DNA of 64,000 nt from positions 25,633,799-25,697,798 of the forward strand of contig NC_087072.1 of NCBI RefSeq assembly GCF_026151205.1. The letters run 5' to 3'. A program made the translations under genes and the position numbers. The DNA comes from Bolinopsis microptera (taxonomy: Eukaryota; Ctenophora; Tentaculata; Lobata; Bolinopsidae). This document shows, in pieces, positions 1-12,626 of the stretch. The notes below the pieces were generated by a model that was not told the origin of the DNA, made no database searches, and saw only the letters and a list, made by a program, of their open reading frames with translations. Position 1 is the stretch's first letter. Every line of letters begins with the position of its first letter.

Positions 1-2118
1 TGACTGGTTACGTCATATTGACTTACAGACTGTCGAGAGAGAGAGAGAGGAACTTGGAAGAGATAAACGAATTGTTGGCTTGCATGGAGGTTTATTGTTA
101 ATATGTTAATTCAGATTTAATGGTTTGTATTTGAAAGAAAAAGCTATATATAATAATTATTATAGAAACTCCGATATATTAATACCTGACATACGTAGTA
201 GCATGGTCTTTCATAACAAACATTTTAAATTCGTATTCTAGGGCTTTCAGAGTAATAAATTATTTCTTAAGCAACCACCCTTTTTAATGGTAAACATTTT
301 TAATCGCTATTGTTTTATATTACAGCTGTAATACAACATTGCGTTGGAAATGTAGGCGACGCCATAGGAAGAGCTGACTGGTTCACCAGACAAAGCCAGT
401 ATTGTTTTGTCTGGCTCAGTATCGGGACAAAAGAGTCAAATTTCACATTAAAATGGCACGCGCGAAATTATTTTCGTTGAAAAAAATTGCACATTTTCCT
501 GCGCGCACACGCGTTTTTATTTCCAATTTCCTCACATGCATGCTTAAATTTAGGGCTGAAGCTGGGTTTGTTCGGGCTTAACAATGGAATTTGAGCTTGT
601 AATTGGATTAACGGTAACGCAGAGACCTCTGAATCGATAAGAGACTGGTACCTACATTTCCAATACCTCGCTTATCATCAATCAGCTATTTTTATCCTAC
701 TATACATACCTACAAGTACCGAGACATTACCGTCAGTATGAAAGAAACGGTTAAAATGTGACCCTGGCATGCCTCTACATGTTCCAAAAGATGCCTTAAT
801 TACCTTCACGTTATTTGTTTAAGCAAAGCATTCGATTGCACTGTGTATTTGTTGTATAATGTACATAAAATTATGGTATTTAAAATCTGATCTTTGGTAC
901 AAGATATAGTTGAAAAATGGCCAATTCTTCATCTGCATTTGACGTAAATGACTACTTCAAAATCACCGAATTGTTACTTGAGCATTCGTTTTTTATAAAA
1001 ATTTGATGTTACGGTAGCTGGTTTGGCCGAGAGCTGTTTTCTATCATTAATAAATATTTATATTTATTTGTAGGAAATTCGTCTTTTATTTTGTATCTGT
1101 TCTATTTAAAAAACCGGAGTTTTTTAGCTAGAAATCCTAACAAAAACCGGACATATTAGTGTACGGCTCATGAATAATACACAATTGATATGTCCTTCAA
1201 TTCGGGAAGATTTGAAAAACTTGTAATTGTGCAAGATGGGACCCCTAATAGCTAAGTAGAGCTACTTGAAGTAGGAGGTTATCACTGAACTGAGAAATTC
1301 TTTAACATGACCATTCTTGGTCGTATTATATATAGAAGGACTACCACACGGTTTTAGCCATCTTTAAATAACATCCGAAGCATGAGAGGCTATGTCAACA
1401 GACTTTTTAATAGGAAGTGCAAGGGTAAAAAGAAGCATTCATGGTAGATGGTACGTGCAAGCAATGCGTGCAGGCCATACTATCGCGCGCGCTCAGCTAG
1501 CAGCATGCATGCATATATGCACACTGGATTGATTTGTGCTACGTTCTGATACACTTTTATCACTAAAATTTGGATGGGCGCCGCGCGTTCCGTATATCCG
1601 CCAGTCAAAACACATGACAACAACAGTAAATGAGATAAGATCATCCTAGATCCCAATTCCCAGTACAGTGCGTCTCCCTTCGAATGAGCTTCTAATAACG
1701 ACGGTGTGATAAATTACAAATAACTCGTCCAAGAGAAACAACTTACTGCATACTAATTGATATGGTTATTCCATCAAAGTTCAAAGGAAAATTATAAGAA
1801 TCTTGTAATAAGCAATCATTAGTCAATATTTAATTTTATTTGGTAATGATGATCAAATAATCAAATAATTCGTCGAAAAAAAGTTAAAAATGTCTAAAAA
1901 TGCGTATGCCTAATATTTATAAACAATATTTAATGCATCAATCGAATGGTTATAAATTAAAATATGAATTCAACTCCTAGATAAGACAAAAAACTTGGTT
2001 GCCACTCCTTTCACCACATATAGCATAAAAATTGGCCAAGAAAAGCCCATAACCAATCAAATCATGCCTGAACTATAAAACGTATCTGTTATCTATATTT
2101 GTTTACCAGTATGTTCAA
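1..2118. other. Gene-free AT-rich stretch downstream of BPI-like gene A
   Basis: I see no convincing exon, RNA gene or mobile element here. It holds a short GA microsatellite at about 38-52. On the minus strand an AATAAA poly(A) signal at 1835-1840 lies about 280 bases past the stop codon of gene A and could end its 3' UTR. Confidence 0.5.
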
Positions 2119-5100
2119 CTAAGCCAACATTTCTTTTAAGAAATCAGAACCTATCATATCATCAATCTCCTTCCAACTTTCTTTGTTTTTCATCTCAAAC
2201 TTAAAACCACCCTCGAACAGTGTATGGTGCTCTCTTTCAGCTGATACTTTATCATCAGGATCATATTCTATGTCGCTGTGAATCCGTATGTAGCCCTGGA
2301 AAAATAATCTATAAATGTTAGTAAATAGTACATATAAGTCTAAATTGTCAGTGAATTCTTATCGGCAGGATGTCTGCTGAATATTTTATATTAGTAGAGT
2401 TTTATAATTACTCTATATGTACAGTGTAGGGTATCATATTTCAGGGCCCTTATCTACTCAGAATACAACTTTACACAGAAGAAACTCTGCTTTTATTCCA
2501 GGGTCACGGGACAAATATTCCGACATTTAAGGAATGTAATATCAATAGTTAGTGAATAAAGGAGCATTTTATTTTTATAAATTTATAAGATCGTAGGCTA
2601 GGGTCATACAGTATATTTCCTAAAGCAGACATGTGTGATGTGTCGATGAGCTAAAATAGTGACGGCTAAAAAATATCAAATAATTTTATTTAGCATCAGT
2701 CTTATTTCAACTTACGTCATCGAGTTGAAAGTCAAATCCTGAGAAGTTAACGTGATCGATAGCAGGAAGTGGGATTCCGTGCTTGAGATTGCTATTTGCA
2801 AAGTCTTTAATGATCCCTCGAGAGAATTTGAGAAATGTTTGGAGCGTACTTATTGAGAAGTTTCCAATGTTTGAACTCCTCAGCTGTATGTACGGCCTGA
2901 AAATTCATAATTTATAGGAGAGTTATGTTTTTTAACTCTATGTAAAGACCACGAAAACGACATAATTTATTATAGTAAAGAGAATGATTTGAAACTACGA
3001 ATAGTCTTAAAAACATAGATTTCACTTTTTTAAATATAATGGGGGGGGGGGGGGGCCGGGGGAGGGGAATTACGGATTCGGACAAGAGTCGTGTTACCCA
3101 GGATCTACTACGGAATGGCTATGATAATATTAATCAATAACCATTAAACTGTAACTTATAGTTATCAGATAATTAAATTATCTATTAATTAGGAAATAAA
3201 GTTAGGGTTCACTACGATACACTAATTGAATTATTATCCGTTTTGTGGCTCACTATTAAAGTTTGTTTGAACTTACTCGACAGTGATGAGATCAAGGTAT
3301 ATTTCAGATTTACCGCCAAGTTGAACACTGAGATTTACACAGAGATCAAGTTGAGCGTCCAGGGTAAAGGCAGGAACTAAAGTATCGTTAACATGGACCA
3401 GCCAAGTTATTGTTCCCTCTGCTCTGCCACTTACTCCTGGAAGGGAAATTTATATTATCTTAGTATTTAATAATAGTATTTAATAATATTATTTATCATA
3501 TTATTTATCATATTATGATTGATCTGATTAATATTAGGTCTCATTTGACGAGGGATTCACACTAAATAAGTAACTGATTTATGTGGTATAAATAATTCAG
3601 ATATGATTTATAATATTAATTCCTTGACCTTGAGCACCAGGTTATTACTGCTTGATCAGTTTATGTAGTTTGTGTAGGAACTAATTGTGAATACATAAAG
3701 TGTAAAGCGTACTATTTATTTTATTAGTATCACGTGTTGTTTCCTCGAGAGTTAAGCTTCTCTGTTTATTTCCTCTTAATAAACTGTGTGTCTGTACTCA
3801 TAGTATGTACAATACAATAGTATATTTATTTAACGATATACTGGTTAAACTCGAGATTAGACTTAAACTTCTAGTATCAGGGAATTATGGCCATTTGCTG
3901 AGGTTTTTGGAACAAATCTCCTTTTTTATCTCAATAAAATAATAAAAATGAGGTTTAGTATAATATCATTGTATTTATTTTCGCTTTACCAATTCGATCT
4001 TCATTTTTTATGTAAATCAACAATTGATACGTTATATATTTAAATAATGGTGGAATTTTCAGCAGTCCTGTTGTTTTTCATTTCAATAACCACATATCAA
4101 ATTGATCATAGAATGAACCAAAACAGAAACCGACGTCCGAGTTCAACCGGCTCAAAACAACCGTAACTTGAAACTTTGATGGAACAGAAAAAATTAAAAT
4201 GGGATGGACTAGACCATGATATGGAGCATAAAGAGTTGTTCGAGAAGATAAAGGCACACAACCACGCAGATGTGGAGAGTATTTTAGCGGAGAAGGGGGA
4301 AAAGATTAAAAGCACCCCTAAGATGGGTTGCCCAGCATTTCACTACTCAAAATTAAATCTGGCTAACAAGGAGGATGGAAAAGGAAACAGTCCTCTGATC
4401 CTGGCGGCTAAGGTTGACTGCAAGATGGTCCAGATAATCCTCAGCTACGGTGGCAATCCCAATCATGCCAACGAGGATGGGGATATTCCCCTGAGCATAG
4501 CCGCGAACAGGTATGACAAAGAAACCATAAACTCTCTTCTACATAATGGAGGTGATCTTGAAACAGCCGTTGTGAGGTTGACATCATCTTTGAGACATGA
4601 CTCCGAGGAAAAGCTTCGAGAGAACAATGTCATCGGTTTTTGTTCAAGGCCTTTGATTTTCTTGTTAGCTGACGATGTATACTTGAGATGCAGGGACCCA
4701 ATAAAGACAGCATTTCGCGTTTCTAACGATATCAAGAGGATTAAACACGTAAGGAACGAGTTTGAGACGGAGTTCGAGTTGCTGATTGAGAACGCAGACA
4801 CATTTGCGTATACATTTCTGGACCAATGTGATAAGATGACGGATGCTAAAGAAATTATTCTTTACCCGGAGAATCTGCTGAAAACGGCTATCAAGCAGGA
4901 AAAGAAACAGTTTGTTTCCCATCCATTCAATCAACAGATCATCAATGAGGGTTGGAATGGAGATTTTAACAACACACTTCTTTATGGTAAAACCCTAATA
5001 GCTTTAAAGTACATTGCTAGTCCGATAATGCTACCAGTGCTCTTTCTGAAGTTACTTCTGGTCGAACGTCCCAGAGGAATCAAGTTCATGGAGTCTTCTT

Positions 5101-8100
5101 TCGCAGAACTCCTCAAGTTGAAGTTCACTCCTTGCATGTGCTTCATTACGGACGCATTGAACTACTTGATTTTCCTGATGATACTGATATGCGCTTGTAT
5201 TTTTCCTACAGATGGAAAATACCAAGTTGGGGGAACGGATTACTTGCTCTATTTCTGTGTCTTATCTCGTTTGATCATTGAAATAGATTTCCTGGTGCAG
5301 CAAGGTTGGGGATACCTCCGGCATTTTTGGAATATTGTAGATATCATTGTCATAGTTATGCTATGCGTGGGAGCCGTCCACAATGGGATGATTCAGTACA
5401 GGGTTGATGGCCTTCTGAAGGAACATAAAGAAAAGCCGGAAATAATTGACTACAACGCGACTGAAGGAGAACTGATGCGATCACATCAAGATTCCATGAA
5501 TGTCTACTACATGTATGCGGTCGCAGAATTTATCCTGACGTTGCGGATTCTAGGTCTTTTGGAAGTCTTTAAATCACTTGGAACAATGATGATTGCACTA
5601 AAGTACCTAGTAATAGATGTACTAAACTTTGGAATCCTATTGCTTACAGTAATCTTTGGAACGTCAATAGCGATTTACAGCATGACGATAAGCATTCACC
5701 AATGGAACAAGGAACTCAAAAACTCAGTGGCAATATTCTTTGACGGTGCAGAAGACCACATTTTCACATTGCTACCATACAACCACAGCCATCCCGAGGG
5801 GGAGGTCTCCGCTCCAGCTGTTTTCGAGACCTTTTATGACACTATGAGGAATATCATGTGGTCAACTTTTGGACTTCTTGATGTTGTGGTGGGTTATCTT
5901 GTTTTGATTATACTCGTTCTACTTGTTATTTTAATACGTCATTTGTGTTGAATTGTTTTCAAAATCTCCTAACTTTGCATTAAAGAACAACTAAAACAAT
6001 TTTCAGAATTTGGCAGTGGAACACGAAGCTCGCACAACAGTCTTCATCAACATCATTCTCATCTTATACATCCTTCTTTCGTGTGTGCTGCTACTCAACA
6101 TGCTGATAGGCATCCTTGGAAGCACTTTCAATAGAATTAAGGACAACTGTGACATAGAATGGAAATATGCTCGCAGCAAACTCCTGAAGGATTACATCAG
6201 AGCGCAGCCTCTCTTATTTCCGTACTTCGCCGTATTCTTCCCTTTCATCATCTGGTTCAGAAGACGGTTAAGAGAAGAACGGAGCAAAAAGAAGAAGAAA
6301 GACACCAACTTAACAACAAATGAAGAGACGGGACGGGATAAGCTGATTTCTGCCCTTTGTGATAGATTTACGTGTGGGAACCTGGTGGAAGAATCTGGCG
6401 GAAAGTTAAGTGATATGGACCAAAATGGCGGAACGTTCGAACAAAGGATAAAGATAAGGAGGCAGAGATCCGTGTTACACTCATCTGTTAAGGTGAAGGA
6501 GCAGAACGCAGGAGCAACAACATGAATTTGTGAAACATTTTAGTCAAATCTTTCCACAATTTTTTAATTTGAATTTGAAGAATAACGAATAGAATTTTCC
6601 CGGCAAATTGACAATAATTGTAAAAACGTTCCCTTAATCATCATGGCTTCATGGTAAATAGTCGAATTTCAATTGTTCAAAATATTACATCAGTTAAACT
6701 AAAGCCGGTCAGCTTACCCGCTTTGTTGATATTGAAGAGGACTGGTTTTGTAGCGTAGATCCAGAGGGTAAGATTTTTGTCAGGGTAAGCCTTATGGAGA
6801 TCAGGAACGAAGAATTTGAAAAAATCAGTTGTCAACTTAAACTTGATGGGGTTGTCACTAGGAATCTGAAGTAAAAAGATTCACTGTTTAACACACTCTA
6901 AATTACAGATGTTTAGAATACTGTTTATCAGAAAGGTGTCTTCAGGATATTACTGAAATCGAGTACGATATTCTATAAATGTGTATCATTTGACGTCAAC
7001 AGATGAAATATGAGCCCGAAGTCTTGATAGCATTCTCGTGGCCTTGCTATTAGGAAGAAATATCGATACAAAATAACTGCCACATGAGTATATAAAACGC
7101 TATCAGATCAAAGTTCAATAAAACTAACATCATCGCTGGTGAGGTTGTACTGGAGGAAGCCAGCGGTCTGGTAAGCATATCCAGCAGTGTTCAACATGTA
7201 CTCAGTTATCCAAAGTGTTACCATCCTCTCACTGTCCACTGTTTCAGGCATGTCTTGTTTAGGGGAGGGACACTCTTTTGGGTCGGATTTATCGAATATT
7301 TCTCCTGAGATATTGAAATCATTCGAGTTTCAAATCATTGGTGTTAAGAGGAAAGATACGATCAAATAACGGAGTAGTTCGCTGTTTATTAGTCTCATGA
7401 TTGAAATACTGATAGTTGGATAATATCCGGTTGGATAGTTGGATAATATCCGGTTGGTTTGTCCTTGTCTCTTCCAACCGGATATTATCCAACTATCAGA
7501 AAGATGCCATGAAGTAATATTTCAGATGGTATGGGTGGTGTAATGTACTTCTATTTCCTCGATCAGATCACTTTCTCTACCACTACCTGACCAAATCATA
7601 TTATATATATATCACTGTTTGTCAATGTGAAAGCAATAAAACTTACCTTTTCCATTGACAAAGAGAGCCTCTTTGGTGACAAACGGTGGTTGTATAAGAG
7701 AATAGTCGATATAACAGTTCTCATCTATATCTGACTGGAGTTCTAAAGTGTTCAAGATACTGTTCAGATCGTTGTTGACCTCATCTGTAATCAACGGACA
7801 CACCTGAAATAAACCTTTATAGGTCTATTGTATCTTACTCTGTGTCATTCAATCAGTATGTTGCCTGTAAACAACCTCAGAAAACTAAAAACGGAAGTGT
7901 ATAATATATAAATATATTCTGTAACTGTACTTCTACACATTAAAAGCCAGTGTTGATTAGATCTTCGAAATTCTTTGCATCGTTTTATTATACATCGTTA
8001 TCTCAAATTATTTGTTATATAGTAGTGTTGAAAGTATTAAAAATATATTTGTACGAACCTGACCCTGAATACCTTCCTTGAGAGAATCAGAGAGCGTCTC

Positions 8101-10346
8101 ACTAAACAAGTTGTAAAGCCAGCTCCAGCCACCATGGAACGTGACGTCAACATTGCCAACATCAAACGTACAACTTTCAGAGGTCACGTGAGGTTCTCCT
8201 TTATCAGTAGTTCCTGATGATTCAATATTTATGGTTATTAACTGGAGGTATGAACTGTGATTTACGAAATTTTGTCGTATATCAAGAGTAGACTGTGCGG
8301 CTTAAAATTGTATCATTCGATTTTAGTATCCAGTTTAGTGCTTCATCCATCTAATATAACTATTAACTACGTAGTTTGAAAAATATAAACGTCATGTACC
8401 AATTCGTAAATCCAGGTTAATGGATATCTCAGAAGCTGTGATCTCGACCCTGCCTTGGTCGCTTAGGTTGGGCCAATGATCTTTCCTGTAGTGCCAATCA
8501 GCATTAACCTGGGACAGTTTAGTAAGGGCTGACAAACTTAACGAAGAACTGAACAATAGATATTTGAAGCCTTCTTGTGGTTTTGTTTGTATCAAAGAAG
8601 TACTCATGAATCATGATCAGCATTTCTATTATCAATATAATATTTATTAGGACACACGTTATGACTAAATATATTTTAAAGTACAAACACGATGAACATA
8701 TTATTTCGAACGAGTACCCACAGCTAAAACTGCATTTTGGATTGTAGCCACGACATCTGAAGGACTGCCTAGCTTCACAGACGTTTGAGAAATGTCAACT
8801 TCAGTTACTTTTGCGCTGAAAATATTTCTCTACTACTGGAATCAACAGTTTGTAAATTTGGGAAAGTTTGGTTACCAACGTTGAAACACAACAAAATATC
8901 TGTGCTGTGGTCGACTAAAATGCCGTTCAATTTCATTCCTGCTAAAGATTGATATACCTTAATTCCCAAAAAGTTGGGGGACAAAAAATTTGAGCGGGCC
9001 TCTCGCCCAAATTTTTTGCAGACCAAATTAATTGCATAAATCTTTTCCGTCTGCTAAATTTTTTGCTAACCAAACTTTTGGCAATTGGCCTGTGGCCCTG
9101 AAATCTATAGAAAGATGGCTTTTTCTTCATATCCAAGTGAAATAATATTTGAAATTTTAGTTTTCTAATCTAAAATAAAAAATCTAAAACAAATGGCTAG
9201 AGGTACGGATAGCTAGAGATTTAAACAAGATCTGCAAATGGATTATCAATTATCATCCACCGTAAAGTCTGATCTACAAGCATCAGTTATACCCGACTTC
9301 TCAAAGCCTTTCCTTATGTCATCTGGCCTCCCTTTTAAATATACAAAAAGTTCGTTGATCCAACGAGCGTGTACTTCACGGATCACTGTCAAGCAGGTAT
9401 CAATTTTCACATTGTCTGATGAAACTCCTCCATTGAGCTGACACACTAATACCATGTTTTTCGCGTACCAATCTTCGTACTTATTGCGCATGAATTTCTT
9501 ATATTATCTTATTAGCCAGTCCATTGATCTAGATATGTCCAGGGGCTACCACCTACATGCTTAAAATTGAAAGCAAAATGACTGGAATAATAAGGAATAA
9601 TAATGAACTAAGGCAAATATCTAACTAAAATTTTAGTGGAAAATCGTTCATTTTTCAAAGAATTTGTGCCCAAATTTTCGGTCGCCCAAATGAGTTCAAA
9701 TTTTCTGCCCAAATTTTTCGGGCTCAAATAAATTGTGCTCAATATAATGGCACAAAAATTTTTGGGAACTAAGGTATATATAATATTACTTTCATAATAT
9801 TGTTAACTTTTAATCTCTGATAATGAAAGATTTTCAGTTCCGTTATCATTTTCACTCTAGTAGTTCCCATCACTAAAACCTCCACACCAGAAAGTTCCCC
9901 TTACTAAAACCTTACTTACTTGTAAACTTTAAAAGTAATGTGTCCGATTGGACTATCTACTCTATTTTCCGTGTCGGATATTTTCGCTGTTTTAATCGCA
10001 TCAGTTGCCAGGGGAAGCAGTACATCCCGAACTGAAAGAAAAACTATAATGAAGAATCTGGGATTACCGATTGAGAAGTGCTCATTAATTCCGCAAAAAT
10101 CCACCAGAGTATGGACTATTAAGGTGAATCAATCTAGCTAACTTGTGCACGGTAAAGGTAATCCATACGCATAATATATATCATGTTACATTGCAACCAC
10201 CGCAATGGCTAAAATTTTACCACCTCATTGACAAATCACATACCGTAATTGATTCCTTTCTGACTGACTTGGACCCTAAAACCAGGCTTCTCATCCAACG
10301 ACAGTCCAATGTGGAGCAAATACAATGTCAGGAGTATAAGGCGCAT
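2119..10346 (-). CDS. BPI/LBP-family secreted lipid-binding protein, copy A (11 exons)
   Basis: Exons, 5' to 3' on the minus strand: 10244-10346, 9920-10031, 8722-8815, 8400-8508, 8059-8213, 7647-7803, 7129-7304, 6718-6865, 3277-3436, 2716-2896, 2119-2295; 1572 nt, 523 aa, all introns GT-AG. It starts with a signal peptide (MRLILLTLYLLHIGLSL) followed by PGFRVQVSQKGINY, the conserved start of the BPI N-terminal barrel. The two cysteines of the family disulfide are present 39 residues apart (SESC in exon 5, QVCPL in exon 6). The IDYSL motif and the linker into the C-terminal barrel (LWITEYMLNTAGYAYQTAG) follow. BPI/LBP proteins bind lipopolysaccharide or other lipids outside the cell; that this one does is inference. 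Every exon phase matches copy B at 37562-41674. Intron 8 is 3.3 kb because it contains a TRPC-type gene; intron 2 holds a DNA transposon. Confidence 0.93.
3041..3067. repeat. Poly-G tract in intron 9 of gene A
   Basis: Fifteen G in a row followed by two shorter G runs. On the transcribed strand of gene A this is a C tract. Similar G runs occur at 27.0, 27.3, 32.8 and 41.4 kb. Confidence 0.8.
4179..6525 (+). CDS. TRPC-type cation channel (two exons), nested in intron 8 of gene A
   Basis: Exon 1 is 4179 to about 5888 and exon 2 is 6007-6525; 2229 nt, 742 aa. The ATG at 4179 is the first after an in-frame TAA at 4164. Ankyrin repeats lie at about residues 55-115. The pre-S1 segment FVSHPFNQQIINEGW (about 245-260) matches the TRPC linker. 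Hydrophobic segments run from about 310 to 540. The pore helix has MWSTFGLL (about 560-567), close to the FWSxFGL of TRPC channels, S6 has LLLNMLIGIL (598-607), and the TRP box region EWKYAR is at 621-626. TRPC channels are tetrameric, calcium-permeable plasma membrane channels opened downstream of phospholipase C. The 118-bp intron falls right after the pore. The exact donor among several GT near 5883-5892 is uncertain; the one before GTGGGT keeps phase and fits the alignment. The whole gene lies opposite to and inside the BPI-like gene. Confidence 0.9.
7410..7498. repeat. Perfect hairpin plus direct copy in intron 6 of gene A
   Basis: A segment containing GATAGTTGGATAATATCC occurs twice in tandem (7411 and 7434) and once inverted (7474-7498). 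The inner arms of 24 bp are perfectly complementary across a 16-base loop. It may be a small foldback element. Confidence 0.85.
8955..9776. mobile_element. pogo/Tc1-like DNA transposon remnant in intron 2 of gene A
   Basis: The terminal inverted repeats are TATACCTTARTTCCCAAA (left at 8953-8970, right end at about 9778), flanked by TA, as for Tc1/mariner/pogo elements. Many CCCAAATTTTT-like subterminal motifs lie in both orientations near the ends. A minus-strand open stretch at 9246-9491 (81 aa) contains VHARWINELFVYLKGRPDD and GFEKSGITDA, which resembles the segment after the DDE domain of pogo-type transposases. The rest of a transposase is missing, so the copy is dead and about 0.8 kb long. 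Confidence 0.7.
9246..9491 (-). pseudogene. Transposase C-terminal fragment (pogo-like)
   Basis: This 81-residue piece lies inside the TIR element. The histidine-tryptophan segment followed by GRPDDIRKGFEKSGITDA resembles the end of pogo/Tigger-type DDE transposases. No upstream catalytic DDE part was found between the inverted repeats. Confidence 0.5.
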
Positions 10347-10662
10347 TTTAAAGGAGGAACCTGTAGACCTTTAACAAATTTAATTATAATATAATCAGAT
10401 AATGGAGTTTGGTAATGATAATATAAGCTTTGAGAGTAATTAAATCTCACTAGCAGCATGTCAGATAACTTATTTTAATTAATGCTTGGTATATAATTTG
10501 CGGTAAATAATGTACCTTTATTGAAGAGACTACAACTTCAAACTTACGGAAACAAAAATATGAAGAAATGTAAAGAATGATCAAGAAACAGTCCTATTGA
10601 ATAATACATAGAAATGCAACACCAGTAAATATGCAAGTGAGCAGTCACGTGGTTAACACGTG
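10347..10662. other. Probable promoter side of gene A
   Basis: This is AT-rich sequence directly upstream of the gene A start codon (gene A reads leftward). I see no clear TATA box. The CACGTG-rich repeat begins about 300 bp upstream. Confidence 0.3.
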
Positions 10663-10710
10663 GTAAGTCACGTGGTAAGTCACTTGGTAAGTCACGTGGT
10701 AAGTCACGCG
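10663..10710. repeat. 12-bp tandem repeat GTAAGTCACGTG
   Basis: Four units of GTAAGTCACKYG, preceded by related CACGTGGTTAACACGTG at 10645-10661. Each unit joins a consensus splice donor (GTAAGT) to a CACGTG E-box. It lies about 320 bp upstream of the gene A start codon. Confidence 0.85.
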
Positions 10711-10811
10711 GCATTCCTAACCAGCTCATCTGTTCAGGAATTCCTGCAACTATTCTACTCAAAGTTCGTGTATAGGATCTGAATGGAGAAGGGGAAGGTG
10801 ACTGTTAGTTA

Positions 10812-11224
10812 GGAATACAAGGAATACAAGGAATACAAGGAATACAAGGAATACAAGGAATACAAGGAATACAAGGAATACAAGGAATACAAGGAATACA
10901 AGGAATACAAGGAATACAAGGAATACAAGGAATACAAGGAATACAAGGAACACAAGGAATACAAGGAATACAAGGAATACAAGGAATACAAGGAACACAA
11001 GGAACACAAGGAATACAAGGAATACAAGGAATACAAGGAATACAAGGAATACAAGGAATACAAGGAATACAAGGAATACAAGGAATACAAGGAATACAAG
11101 GAATACAAGGAATACAAGGAATACAAGGAATACAAGGAATACAAGGAATACAAGGAATACAAGGAATACAAGGAATACAAGGAACACAAGGAATACAAGG
11201 AATACAAGGAATACAAGGAATACA
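10812..11224. repeat. 9-bp minisatellite GGAATACAA, about 46 copies
   Basis: It is nearly pure, with a few GGAACACAA variants. Because the unit is 9 bp, long low-complexity open frames result on both strands; none looks like a gene. Confidence 0.97.
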
Positions 11225-12626
11225 AATTTAAAATCTTAAGTTACAACAGTAACAATATCATAAGATTTAGATTTAATCCAGGCCACTTTGTGACCACGTA
11301 GAAACAGCACAGGTACAAGTCATTCTTTGCACCACCACTGGACACTGAGCAAATTAAATTTTTTACTAGGTACTGAATTAAGAAGATATTTAAAATTAAT
11401 TCATTCGGAACAAAGTAACTGTCAATTCACTAGTCCTTTTGACTGGCACATCTCTAAAATAGGTAGTCTTTCTAAGATAGTAAGATTCTTAAATCATCAT
11501 CTCTTCATTTCTACTCTAAATTTAAAATTAGTAAATTAACTGAAGCTGAAAAATGCCACATTCAAGTTAAGTAAAGTTTTGGCTTCGATTTTAACGCATC
11601 CATTGAATTAACATTACAGCTTTAACGGACCGACGGTGACTCTGATGTTTCTTTATGGTATACAGGGGAGAGTATCTGTGATACAATAAGAAAAGTAAGA
11701 GTAGATGATTACGGGGGCCGGGGGAGGGATGCCTTCTCCTGGCTTACGGGGTTTCTCAAAGCTTACGGTGGCAATTCGGCCAACGAAATATGTGAGTGAT
11801 CCCAAAAGAATAGAACGGTTCGTCAAGAGATTGACAGTTAGATATTTAAACTCTAACTCTTGCTCAGCCGTTCCTGGCAGTAGACGACGTTAGCACAGCA
11901 GATGACGGGGTGATAGTGAGAATAGTGATAACGAGGATGTTGTCCATCAAATCCGGATACTGCCCTCTAACTTCCAGGATGTAAGGGACGAGTTCCAGCC
12001 CTTCCCTCACGTTAAATGTAAGTGACATCACGTGACTTATCAGCTACTTGTAAGTAATCTTCATTGTTTGCTGGTTAATAACTTATAAATTAAAACCAAA
12101 TATTTTAATGGCCACTTTTTTCTTTGATAAAACAGAGATTACTTGTTCAGGTTCATGGCTTGTGTTTCATACTGGTTATTTTGCAGATAATGATCTTTTT
12201 TTGGCAAAGACAAAAGAAGCTGCATTGTATTAGATTTTGTTAAACAAATTATACTAACAGTCGTACTTTTTTTAAATCAATCATTCATCATTGTAGAAAA
12301 TCGTATTTTACCGGCATTCCCATCTTTACAATTATTAACAACTATATTATAATATATATAAGTATATAGCATTCTCGTCGATATCAAGATTTATAAAAGT
12401 GTGAACGGTTATTTGTTACCCTTATATTGCAAGAAATAACCCTCGCATAAATAAAACTAAAGCTCATCTGTACAAACAGGTAAATACAATGCATTCATTG
12501 AATAAATACTCATAAAATAATATTTTACTTTTTCAAATGTTAACACATGGTGATGTCCGATTTGTCCAAAAACTGTTTCTGATTTTAATGAGAAGAATAT
12601 ATTGTTCACGAATCAGAGCTTTAAAC
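11225..12626. other. Stretch without a recognised gene
   Basis: This is AT-rich sequence. A minus-strand open stretch near 11880-12015 (reading NILVITILTITPSSA) could be a decayed membrane-protein exon, but it is too short to assign. GTCACGTGA-like sites occur near 12005. Confidence 0.3.

Noticed and set aside
10759-11225. Open frames of VFL and YSL repeats
   Set aside because: By-products of the 9-bp minisatellite.
11880-12015. Minus-strand open piece resembling the end of a cation/proton exchanger
   Set aside because: Too short and the resemblance rests on one hydrophobic segment.
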